The position numbers were made by a program, and so were the translations under genes. Under the pieces are notes generated by a model. The model was given only the letters and a program-made list of their open reading frames with translations. It was not told where the DNA came from and searched no databases. This document shows, piece after piece, positions 1 to 5,852 of a stretch of DNA of 8,695 bases (position 1 is its first letter; each line of letters opens with the position of its first letter). Source of the DNA: an uncultured Burkholderiaceae bacterium. GTDB lineage: Bacteria; Pseudomonadota; Gammaproteobacteria; Burkholderiales; Burkholderiaceae_C. The stretch is from assembly GCA_938022295.1 (NCBI GenBank), contig CALIDR010000301.1, forward strand, positions 1 through 8,695. Direction: 5' to 3'.

Positions 1-550
1 GAAGAAGGACTCGACCGGCATCTGCTTCATCGGCGAGCGGCCGTTCCGCGAGTTCCTGCAGCGCTACCTGAGCCACGCGCCGGGCGACATCGTCGACGAC
101 CGCGGGCGCACGCTCGGGCGCCACGTGGGGCTGAGCTTCTACACGATCGGCCAGCGCCAGGGCCTGGGCATCGGTGGCGTCAAGGAGCGCGGGGCGGCGC
201 ATGGCGCCGGGGTCCATGCGCCCTGGTACGTCGCGCGCAAGGACCTGGCGCGCAACCGCCTCGTCGTCGTCCAGGGCCACGAGCACCCGTGGCTGCTGTC
301 GTCGGCGCTCGTCGCCGACGACGCGAGCTGGATCGCCGGCGTGCCGCCGCCGGCGGGCCGCTACGCCGCCAAGACACGCTATCGGCAAGCCGACGCCGCG
401 TGCCGCCTCGAGCCCCACGGCGGCGGCTTCTCGTTGCGGTTCGACGCGCCGCAGTGGGCGGTGGCGCCTGGGCAGTCGGCCGTCGTCTACGACGGCGACG
501 TCTGCCTCGGCGGCGGCGTGATCGGCCACGCGGGCAGCGCCGAAGCCTAG
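1..550 (+). CDS. mnmA: tRNA-specific 2-thiouridylase MnmA, C-terminal part (5' end outside window)
   Basis: MnmA activates U34 of the tRNAs for Lys, Glu and Gln with ATP and inserts sulfur relayed as a persulfide, making the 2-thio group of mnm5s2U in the cytoplasm. The reading frame is open from base 2 and ends at TAG 548-550, giving the last 182 residues of a protein that is usually about 360-370 long. The first visible residues are the family signature KKDSTGICFIGER; the cysteine at window residue 8 (codon 23-25) matches the catalytic Cys199 of E. coli MnmA. YTIGQRQGLGIGG follows at residues 47-59, then the C-terminal beta-barrel with RYRQ and a final APGQSAVVYDGD stretch. The N-terminal PP-loop ATPase domain lies upstream of the window. 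No defect is seen in this part. Identification is firm. Confidence 0.96.
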   Translation, partial: KKDSTGICFIGERPFREFLQRYLSHAPGDIVDDRGRTLGRHVGLSFYTIGQRQGLGIGGVKERGAAHGAGVHAPWYVARKDLARNRLVVVQGHEHPWLLSSALVADDASWIAGVPPPAGRYAAKTRYRQADAACRLEPHGGGFSLRFDAPQWAVAPGQSAVVYDGDVCLGGGVIGHAGSAEA

Positions 551-553
551 GCG

Positions 554-575
554 CGCGGGCCTCAAGACGCCCGCG
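554..575 (+). terminator. GC-rich hairpin just after mnmA, possible weak terminator
   Basis: Bases 554-560 (CGCGGGC) and 569-575 (GCCCGCG) form a perfect 7-bp stem with an 8-base loop, starting four bases after the mnmA stop. No T-run follows, so it is not a classical intrinsic terminator; it could stabilise the mRNA 3' end or be a chance fold in GC-rich DNA. Confidence 0.3.
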
Positions 576-714
576 GCGAGGCCGATACATCGGTCACCGT
601 GCTGTGCGCCCGCCTCCTCGCCGCCTGCCTGCCGACCTGGCTGCCGCCCCGTCGCCGCCCGCGATCCGCGGTGCGCATGACCACGCCGCTGGCGCCCCCC
701 CTCGGACGCGTCCG

Positions 715-1656
715 GTGAGCGCGCGCCCCTTCGTCATCGAGCCCTCGCGCGTGGCGCGCGCGGTGAGCGCGCTGTTCGGCGTGCGCCGCGATTCCCCGCT
801 CACGCCGGTCGCCCCCGAGGGCCCGAAGCCCGACGCGCTGCGCGCCGCGGATGCCGAGCGGCCGCAGGCACCGGCGCCGGTTGGAATGCTGCGCGACAAA
901 CCGGTGCTGCACCTGCAGCCGCGAGTCGCGGTCGCCGACACCGGCATCGTCGGCGCCCAGGCGCTCGCGGTCTGGCCGCGTTCCGCGGCGCAAGGCGCGT
1001 CGGACGCCACCGCGACCCTGCCGCCAGTGGCCGACGGCTGGCGGCTCGCGCTGTGGACGTTCGACGAGGCCGCGCGGCACTGGGAGTACCTGCGCGGCAG
1101 CGGCGCACCGCTGCGCATCGCCGTCACGCTGGCCGGCGACGACCTGCGCGACGCCGACCTGCCGGCGCGCCTGGCGGCGGTGCTCGCCTGCCGCCGCGTG
1201 CCGGCGCAGGCGTTCTGCCTGGACGTCCCCGAAGCCGTGTGGGCCGCCGTCGGCCCCGCGGCCGACGCGCTGCTGTTCCGGCTGGCGGCCGCCGGCTTCC
1301 GGCTCGCGCTGGCGGGCTTCGGCAGCGCCGGCGCGCGGCTCGACCGGCTCGCCGGCCTGCCGTTCGAGGCGCTGACGCTCGCGCCGGCGTGGCTCGCCGC
1401 GGCGCACGACGACGACGTGGCCGCACGCGCCGTGCGCGCGGCGGCGCGGGCGGGAAATGCGCTCGGCTGGCGCGTGCTCGCCGATGGCGTCGACGACGAC
1501 GCCGTCCGCGCGCGGCTGCCGGACTGGGGCTGCGACGAGGCGCAGGGCGACGCGATCGGCGCGCCGATGCTGCCTGCCGACCTGCCGGCATGGTGCGCGC
1601 AGTGGCGCGCCCGCCACGCCGGACTCGCCGACGCCCGCTTGATGCAGACGGCCTGA
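715..1656 (+). CDS. degenerate (non-catalytic) EAL-domain protein
   Basis: From GTG 715 this encodes 313 residues. Residues 1-60 are low-complexity and Pro/Ala/Arg-rich; residues 64-300 align in order with an EAL cyclic-di-GMP phosphodiesterase domain. Landmarks are LHLQPRV at 65-71 (usual YQP), QAL at 82-84 (EAL), VTLA at 137-140 (VNLS), CLDVPE at 168-173 (ELTE/EITE), AGFGSA at 200-205 (DDFGTG), LTLAP at 220-224 (LKIDR), ADGVD at 256-260 (AEGVE) and GCDEAQG at 272-278. Thus the EAL Glu is Gln, both Asp of DDFG are Ala and Gly, and the catalytic Lys and Asn are gone; only the late Gln-Gly remains. A c-di-GMP sensor or protein-binding role is inferred; hydrolysis is very unlikely. The start is uncertain: GTG 715 is used because it overlaps the stop of a short upstream frame as GTGA, but ATG 886 (residue 58) just before the domain is a real alternative. 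Neither has a strong ribosome site. mnmA ends 164 bases upstream. Confidence 0.75.
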   Translation: MSARPFVIEPSRVARAVSALFGVRRDSPLTPVAPEGPKPDALRAADAERPQAPAPVGMLRDKPVLHLQPRVAVADTGIVGAQALAVWPRSAAQGASDATATLPPVADGWRLALWTFDEAARHWEYLRGSGAPLRIAVTLAGDDLRDADLPARLAAVLACRRVPAQAFCLDVPEAVWAAVGPAADALLFRLAAAGFRLALAGFGSAGARLDRLAGLPFEALTLAPAWLAAAHDDDVAARAVRAAARAGNALGWRVLADGVDDDAVRARLPDWGCDEAQGDAIGAPMLPADLPAWCAQWRARHAGLADARLMQTA

Positions 1657-1772
1657 GCGGGTTCGATCCGCCACCGGCGACGGCCGCACCGGCGGGGCCG
1701 TGCTCACTGCATGCCGCCAGGCGCCGCGTGCACCGGGCGCCGTTGCCGATCGGGCGGCTCGTCGTCGGTCGC

Positions 1773-2048
1773 CTAGCGGCCGAGCCAGTCGAGAAAGAGG
1801 CGCGTGCACACCGTCTGCAGCCCCGCACCGGCATCGGGGTGGCGCGCGATCAGCGCCAGGTTGCGGGCGATCTTGTCGGCTGCGGCCAGGTGCGGCGTGC
1901 GGGCGTAGAACGTCAGCAGCGCGAGGGTGCCGCCGAGGATCGGCTCGAGCGGCCCGGCGGGTGGTGCACCTGCCGGGGCAGGCGCCGCGGGGCGGGCGGC
2001 GTCGTCCTCGTCGTCCGGCAGTGGGGGGAGCGGGAATCGGTCGCGCAT
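1773..2048 (-). CDS. small protein of unknown function, probably iron-regulated
   Basis: A 91-residue protein, ATG 2048 to TAG 1773-1775. I do not recognise a named family. Residues 1-33 are a disordered head: proline-rich, then acidic DDEDD at 12-16, then an Ala/Pro linker. Residues 34-90 look like a compact helical domain with a clear hydrophobic pattern (LEPILGG, LALLTFYAR, DKIARNLALIARHP, LQTVCTRLFLDW) and a single cysteine at 81. There is no signal peptide or membrane segment, so it should be cytoplasmic. GGAG at 2057-2054 sits five bases before the ATG. The gene lies downstream of xth on the same strand, but the 95-base gap holds its own promoter with a Fur-box-like palindrome, so iron repression is inferred. 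It converges with the EAL gene. Codon bias and the dedicated promoter argue it is real rather than a chance frame. Confidence 0.72.
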   Translation of the reverse strand: MRDRFPLPPLPDDEDDAARPAAPAPAGAPPAGPLEPILGGTLALLTFYARTPHLAAADKIARNLALIARHPDAGAGLQTVCTRLFLDWLGR

Positions 2049-2053
2049 CGGAG

Positions 2054-2057
2054 CTCC
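2054..2057 (-). promoter_or_regulatory. ribosome binding site of the 91-residue gene
   Basis: The minus strand reads GGAG followed by five bases and then ATG 2048. This is the best Shine-Dalgarno match near the gene and fixes its start. Confidence 0.6.
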
Positions 2058-2107
2058 AGCATCGGCCGGCGCGGCGCGAAGGCCGCCGCACTGCCTGCCG
2101 AAGCGGT

Positions 2108-2135
2108 ACTATATGCGAACGATTCGCATTTGCAA
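2108..2135 (-). promoter_or_regulatory. sigma-70 promoter of the 91-residue gene
   Basis: On the minus strand, TTGCAA (2135-2130; four of six match TTGACA) and TATAGT (2113-2108; five of six match TATAAT) are separated by 16 bases. Transcription would start near 2101, leaving a leader of about 53 bases before ATG 2048. The element lies in an AT-rich island (about 2107-2139) that stands out from the surrounding GC-rich DNA, and no other gene begins on this strand here. Confidence 0.65.
2113..2129 (-). promoter_or_regulatory. Fur-box-like operator inside the promoter spacer
   Basis: ATGCGAA at 2113-2119 and TTCGCAT at 2123-2129 are perfect inverted repeats around the central CGA, a 17-base palindrome. 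It fills the spacer between the -35 and -10 elements and overlaps the first base of the -10. Around base 2121 it matches 9 of 14 positions of the 7-1-7 Fur model TGATAAT-N-ATTATCA, and the ATGCGAA/TTCGCAT form resembles Fur sites of GC-rich proteobacteria. Binding there would block RNA polymerase, giving repression in iron-replete cells. Another regulator using the same symmetry is possible. Confidence 0.55.
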
Positions 2136-2143
2136 ATATGGCC

Positions 2144-2932
2144 TTACAAGTCGAAGTCGTACTCGATCGTCAGCGGCGCGTGATCGGAAAAGCGCTGCGC
2201 CAAGTAGATGTGTTCGCGCCGCGCGGCGGCCGCGATGGCCGGTGTCGCGAGGTGATAGTCGAGCCGCCAGCCCACGTTCTTCGCCCACGCCTTGCCGCGG
2301 TTGCTCCACCACGTGTACTGCTCGGGGCGCGGGTTCAGCCGGCGGAACACGTCGACGAGGCCCACGTCGTCGAGCAGCGACGTCAGCCACGCGCGCTCTT
2401 CGGGCAGGAAGCCGCTGTTCTTCTGGTTGCTGCGCCAGTTCTTGAGGTCGATCTCGCGGTGCGCGATGTTGACGTCGCCGACGAGCACGAATTCGCGCTC
2501 GGCCTTCAGCCGCCGCAGGTGCGGCTCGATCTGGGCGAGGAACCGGTATTTGGCCTCCTGGCGGTCCGGCCCGCTCGAGCCGCTCGGAAAGTAGCAGCTG
2601 ATCACGCTGAACTTGCGGCTGGCGGTGTCGAAGCGGCACTCGACGTAGCGGCCCTCGGCGTCGAACTCGTCGCTGCCGAAGCCGGTGATCACGGCGCTGG
2701 GCGCCTGCCGCGCGTACAACCCCACGCCGGCATAACCCTTCTTCGCCGCGAAGTGAAAGTGGCCCTGGCGGCCGGCGATCTGATCGAAGCGGCCGCTCAC
2801 ATCGTCGGACTGGGCCTTGATTTCCTGCACCCCCATACAATCGAAGTCTTCGGATTCGGCCCAGGCGAGAAACCCCTTGCCCACCGCCGAGCGGATGCCG
2901 TTCAGATTGAGCGTGACGAGCCGAAATCCCAC
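2144..2932 (-). CDS. xth: exodeoxyribonuclease III / AP endonuclease
   Basis: A 262-residue Mg-dependent enzyme that cuts DNA 5' to abasic sites and removes 3' blocks in base excision repair; some databases call this branch exoA. The exonuclease-endonuclease-phosphatase fold is complete: LVTLNLNGIR at 5-14 with Asn9, VQEIK at 35-39 with metal-binding Glu37, Tyr114 in CYFPSG, GDVNIAH at 152-158 with Asp153 and Asn155, RLDYH at 223-227 with Asp225, and the final SDH with catalytic His251 in an Asp-His pair. Length suits the family (about 255-270). The start is GTG 2932: homology begins there and AGGGG (2942-2938) lies five bases before it, although the frame stays open farther upstream. The start is one base from the divergent pyrE start, so its promoter and ribosome site lie inside pyrE coding sequence. 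It ends with TAA at 2146-2144. Confidence 0.95.
   Translation of the reverse strand: MGFRLVTLNLNGIRSAVGKGFLAWAESEDFDCMGVQEIKAQSDDVSGRFDQIAGRQGHFHFAAKKGYAGVGLYARQAPSAVITGFGSDEFDAEGRYVECRFDTASRKFSVISCYFPSGSSGPDRQEAKYRFLAQIEPHLRRLKAEREFVLVGDVNIAHREIDLKNWRSNQKNSGFLPEERAWLTSLLDDVGLVDVFRRLNPRPEQYTWWSNRGKAWAKNVGWRLDYHLATPAIAAAARREHIYLAQRFSDHAPLTIEYDFDL
2836..2841 (+). promoter_or_regulatory. candidate -10 element of the pyrE promoter
   Basis: TACAAT at 2836-2841 matches five of six bases of TATAAT and is rare in this GC-rich DNA. It lies 93 bases before the pyrE start, inside xth coding sequence on the opposite strand. No convincing -35 lies at 16-18 bases; CTTGAT at 2816-2821 is too close (14 bases). 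pyrE needs a promoter in this stretch, which supports the call. Confidence 0.35.
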
Positions 2933-2933
2933 C

Positions 2934-3620
2934 GTGACCCCTGCAGCCCCCGCCCGCACCGATCCGCTCGCCCAGGACTTCGTCCGCTTCGCGGTCGAGG
3001 CCGGCGTGCTGCGCTTCGGGGAATTCAAGACGAAGGCCGGGCGGCTGTCGCCGTACTTCTTCAACGCCGGCCTGTTCGACGACGGCGCCAAGCTGGGCCG
3101 TCTTGCGGGATTCTATGCACGGCGCCTGGTCGCCAGCGGCCTGCGCTTCGACGTCCTGTTCGGGCCGGCGTACAAGGGCATCACGCTCGCCGCGGCGGTC
3201 GCGATCGAGCTCGCGCGCCTCGGGCACAACCGGCCGTTCGCCTACAACCGCAAGGAGGCGAAGGACCACGGCGAGGGCGGCCGGCTCGTCGGCGCACCGG
3301 TGCGCGGCCGCGTGCTGATCGTCGACGACGTGATCTCCGCCGGCACCTCGGTGCGCGAGTCGGTGGCGCTGATCGAAGAGGCCGGCGGCACGCCGTGCGG
3401 GGTGGCGATCGCGCTCGACCGCCAGGAACGCGCGACGTCAACTGACGGCGCCGAACTGCCGTATTCGGCAGTCCAGTTCGTCACGTCGGAGCTCAAACTA
3501 GCCGTCGTCGCGATTGCGACCCTCGCCGACCTGCTGCACTATCTGGCATCGACCAGCGACCCCGCGCTGGCGCGGCACGCAGTGTCGGTGGCAGCCTATC
3601 GCGACCGCTACGGAGTCTGA
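2934..3620 (+). CDS. pyrE: orotate phosphoribosyltransferase
   Basis: PyrE joins orotate to PRPP, making orotidine 5'-monophosphate in de novo pyrimidine synthesis; it works as a cytoplasmic dimer. The product has 228 residues, close to the usual 210-230. Motifs: FKTKAGRLSPYFFN at 31-44 (orotate-binding region), GPAYKGI at 77-83, the mobile catalytic loop NRKEAKDHGEGG at 105-116, and the PRPP signature VLIVDDVISAGTS at 127-139. The start is taken as GTG 2934, where similarity to related proteins begins; GTG 2913 and ATG 2895 are in frame but would overlap xth. The ribosome site before 2934 is weak. TGA 3618-3620 abuts the next gene's start, so the two are probably one transcript. Function is firm; the start is moderately sure. 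Confidence 0.95.
   Translation: MTPAAPARTDPLAQDFVRFAVEAGVLRFGEFKTKAGRLSPYFFNAGLFDDGAKLGRLAGFYARRLVASGLRFDVLFGPAYKGITLAAAVAIELARLGHNRPFAYNRKEAKDHGEGGRLVGAPVRGRVLIVDDVISAGTSVRESVALIEEAGGTPCGVAIALDRQERATSTDGAELPYSAVQFVTSELKLAVVAIATLADLLHYLASTSDPALARHAVSVAAYRDRYGV
3612..3615 (+). promoter_or_regulatory. ribosome binding site at the pyrE 3' end
   Basis: GGAG at 3612-3615 lies within the last codons of pyrE, five bases before GTG 3621. It supports the GTG as the start of the next gene and suggests translational coupling. Confidence 0.55.
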
Positions 3621-4370
3621 GTGAACGTCGTCGACCGCCCCGCCGCGAACCGGCGCCCGCGTCGCCTGCCGCGGGCGCTCGGGCTGCTGGGCGCCGTCGC
3701 GATCGCGCTGCCGGCGCTGGCGCAGGCGCCGCCCGCCCAGCCCGGCATCTACACCTGCACGCTGCCCGACGGCCGCAAGCTCACCTCCGACCGCCCGATC
3801 GCCGAGTGCCGCGGCACCGAGCAGCGCGTGCTCAACCGCGACGGGTCGCTGCGCCGCGTCGTGCCGCCGACCCCCACCGCCGAGGAGCTCGCGCTGCAGG
3901 AAGCCGAGCAGCGGCGCCTCGCGCAGCAGCGCCAGGCGCAGCTCGACGCGATCCGCCGCGACCGCAACCTCGTCTACCGCTACCCCGACGAGGCGGCGCA
4001 CCGCCGCGCGCGCGACGCCGCGCTCGAGCCGGTGCTGGTCGCGATGCGTTCGACCGAGAAGCGGCTGGCAGACCTGCAGCGCGAACGCGAACCGCTGGAC
4101 GCCGAGACCGAGTTCTACGTCGGCCGCTCGCTGCCCGAATACCTGCGCCACCTGATCGAGGCCAACGAGGCGTCGGCCCGCGCGCAGCACGACGCGATGC
4201 GCGCCCACCAGGCCGAGATCGACCGCATCAACCGCATCTACGACGCCGAGCTCGAACGCCTGCGGCGCCTGTGGGCGGGCGCGGCCCCCGGCTCGCTCGG
4301 CCCGACGCCGTCGGCCGCGGTGCCGGTGGCGATCGAAGTGCGCAACGGCAAGCCCGAGCCGGCGCGCTGA
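3621..4370 (+). CDS. secreted DUF4124-like coiled-coil protein
   Basis: A 249-residue protein starting at GTG 3621, directly after the pyrE stop. Residues 1-36 form a Sec signal peptide: an Arg-rich n-region (RRPRRLPR, 11-18), a hydrophobic core (ALGLLGAVAIAL, 19-30) and an Ala-x-Ala site near 34-36, so the mature protein should be periplasmic. Residues about 42-80 (IYTCTLPDGRKLTSDRPIAEC) resemble the DUF4124 domain, a small fold common in proteobacterial envelope proteins; Cys46 and Cys63 could form a disulfide. Residues about 85-215 are rich in Glu, Arg, Gln and Ala with heptad-like spacing, suggesting long helices or coiled coil; the last 35 residues look disordered. No catalytic motif is seen and the role is unknown. 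The abutting start suggests co-expression with pyrE, but no functional link to pyrimidines is apparent. It converges with gatB, 27 bases away. Confidence 0.85.
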   Translation: MNVVDRPAANRRPRRLPRALGLLGAVAIALPALAQAPPAQPGIYTCTLPDGRKLTSDRPIAECRGTEQRVLNRDGSLRRVVPPTPTAEELALQEAEQRRLAQQRQAQLDAIRRDRNLVYRYPDEAAHRRARDAALEPVLVAMRSTEKRLADLQREREPLDAETEFYVGRSLPEYLRHLIEANEASARAQHDAMRAHQAEIDRINRIYDAELERLRRLWAGAAPGSLGPTPSAAVPVAIEVRNGKPEPAR

Positions 4371-4380
4371 CGCGGCGCGC
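4362..4380. terminator. weak symmetric hairpin between convergent genes
   Basis: GCGCGC at 4362-4367 pairs with GCGCGC at 4375-4380 around a 7-base loop, at the junction of the convergent DUF4124-like gene and gatB. There is no T-run on either strand. It may slow transcription in both directions, but such short GC folds are frequent here. Confidence 0.2.
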
Positions 4381-4397
4381 GTCCGCCCCCCGACCCG

Positions 4398-5852
4398 TCA
4401 GCCGCCGGCGAGCCGCCGGCGCAGCAGTTCGTTCACCTGCGCCGGATTGGCCTTGCCCCGGCTCGCCTTCATGACCTGGCCGACGAGGGCGTTGAACGCC
4501 TTGTCCTTGCCGGCGCGGTACTCGTCGACCGATTTCGGGTTCGCCGCGATCACGTCGTCGACGATCGCCTGCAGCGCCGCGTCGTCGTTCATTTGGCGCA
4601 GGCCCTTGGCCTCGATCACGGCGTCGACGTCGGGGCCTTCGCCGCACCACAGCGCGTCGAACACCTGGCGCGCGGCGTTGTTCGATATCGTCCCGTCGGC
4701 CACGCGGCCGAGCAGCGCTGCGAGCATTGCCGGGCCCACCGGCGCGTCGGCGATGCCGCGCCCCTCGGCGTTGAGCCGCTTGCTCACCTCGCCCATCAGC
4801 CAGTTGGCGACCAGCTTCGGCTGGGCGCAGGCGTCGCGTGCAGCTTCGTAGTAGCGCGCGAAGGCGAGGCTCTGCGTCATCACGGCGGCGGCGTCGGGCG
4901 CGAGGCCGTCGTCGCGCCGGAACCGCTCGGCCATCGCCGCCGGCAGCTCGGGCATGCCGGCCCGCACGCGCTCGACCCACTCGGGCGCGATCACGAGCGG
5001 CGGCAGGTCGGGGTCGGGGAAGTAGCGGTAGTCGTGCGCGTCTTCCTTCGTGCGCATCGCGCGAGTCTCGCCGCTGGCGGGGTCGAACAACACGGTGGCC
5101 TGCTCGATCGCGAGGCCGTCCTCAAGGCGGTCGATCTGCCACTGCACCTCGAAGTCGATCGCCTGCTGCAGGAAGCGGAAGCTGTTGAGGTTCTTGATCT
5201 CGCGCCGCGTGCCGAGCGGCTGCCCGGGCCTGCGCACGCTGACGTTGGCGTCGCAGCGGAACGACCCCTCCTGCATGTTGCCGTCGCAGATGTCGAGCCA
5301 CACCACCAGCGCGTGCAGCGCGCGCGCGTACTCGGCCGCCTCGGCGCTCGAGCGCATGTCGGGCTCGGAGACGATCTCCAGCAGCGGCGTGCCGGCGCGG
5401 TTGAGGTCGATGCCCGTGAGGCCGTGGAAGTCCTCGTGCAGGCTCTTGCCCGCGTCCTCCTCGAGGTGCGCGCGGGTCAGCCGCACGCGACGGGGCTGGC
5501 CGTTCAGCACGAACTCGACGGCGCCGCCCTGCACGACCGGGATCTCGTACTGGCTGATCTGGTAGCCTTTCGGCAGGTCGGGGTAGAAGTAGTTCTTGCG
5601 CGCGAAGATCGACAGCGGCGCGATGCGCGCGCCCACCGCGACGCCGAAGCGGATCGCGCGCTCCACCGCGCCGCGGTTGAGCACCGGCAGCGTGCCCGGC
5701 AACGCGAGGTCGACCGCACACGCCTGCGTGTTCGGCGCCGCGCCGAAGCGCGTCGACGCGCCGCTGAAGATCTTGCTCGCCGTCGACAGCTGGGCGTGCG
5801 TCTCCAGGCCGATCACGACCTCGTAGCCGCGGATCAGCGGCGGGGCGCTCAC
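4398..5852 (-). CDS. gatB: Asp-tRNA(Asn)/Glu-tRNA(Gln) amidotransferase subunit B
   Basis: GatB is the kinase and tRNA-binding subunit of GatCAB. It phosphorylates the side chain of Glu or Asp misacylated on tRNA, so that ammonia from GatA can make Gln-tRNA(Gln) or Asn-tRNA(Asn). The product has 484 residues, normal for the family. GYEVVIGLETHAQL at 9-22 carries the conserved Glu and His, FARKNYFYPDLPKGYQISQY is at 83-102, RAHLEEDAGK at 127-136 and RAGTPLLEIVSEPDMRS at 152-168; the C-terminal 150 or so residues form the helical and YqeY-like tail that contacts tRNA. The Cys pairs that bind zinc in some GatB proteins are not kept in NTQACAVDLALPGTLP (41-56). The start is GTG 5852, sharing GTGA with the gatA stop, with GGGGAG at 5866-5861 eight bases before it. 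The frame is open upstream through gatA, but homology begins here. Confidence 0.97.
   Translation of the reverse strand: MSAPPLIRGYEVVIGLETHAQLSTASKIFSGASTRFGAAPNTQACAVDLALPGTLPVLNRGAVERAIRFGVAVGARIAPLSIFARKNYFYPDLPKGYQISQYEIPVVQGGAVEFVLNGQPRRVRLTRAHLEEDAGKSLHEDFHGLTGIDLNRAGTPLLEIVSEPDMRSSAEAAEYARALHALVVWLDICDGNMQEGSFRCDANVSVRRPGQPLGTRREIKNLNSFRFLQQAIDFEVQWQIDRLEDGLAIEQATVLFDPASGETRAMRTKEDAHDYRYFPDPDLPPLVIAPEWVERVRAGMPELPAAMAERFRRDDGLAPDAAAVMTQSLAFARYYEAARDACAQPKLVANWLMGEVSKRLNAEGRGIADAPVGPAMLAALLGRVADGTISNNAARQVFDALWCGEGPDVDAVIEAKGLRQMNDDAALQAIVDDVIAANPKSVDEYRAGKDKAFNALVGQVMKASRGKANPAQVNELLRRRLAGG

Noticed and set aside
582..593. CCGAT-AC-ATCGG inverted repeat between mnmA and the EAL gene
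   Set aside because: Five-base arms are too short to call an operator, and no promoter elements were recognised beside it.
289..714. Upstream extension of the EAL frame to ATG 289
   Set aside because: The extension overlaps mnmA coding sequence out of frame and encodes Arg-rich low-complexity sequence, so it is not part of the protein.
1680..1701. ACGGCC/GGCCGT inverted repeat in the gap between the convergent EAL and 91-residue genes
   Set aside because: The stem is only six base pairs with a 10-base loop and no T-run on either strand, so it cannot be told from chance in this DNA. Nothing else is seen in 1657-1772.
562..2091. Open frame of about 509 codons on the minus strand
   Set aside because: It runs antisense to the EAL gene and through the 91-residue gene in another frame. 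Its product is Arg/Ala/Pro-rich low complexity, typical of shadow frames in GC-rich DNA.
2933..3091. Longer xth start at 3091, adding 53 residues
   Set aside because: The added residues are antisense to pyrE and unlike any exonuclease N-terminus. GTG 2932 has an AGGGG site and the correct family length.
1700..3445. Open frame of about 581 codons on the plus strand
   Set aside because: It is antisense to xth and out of frame over pyrE. Both of those have clear catalytic motifs, and this frame has none.
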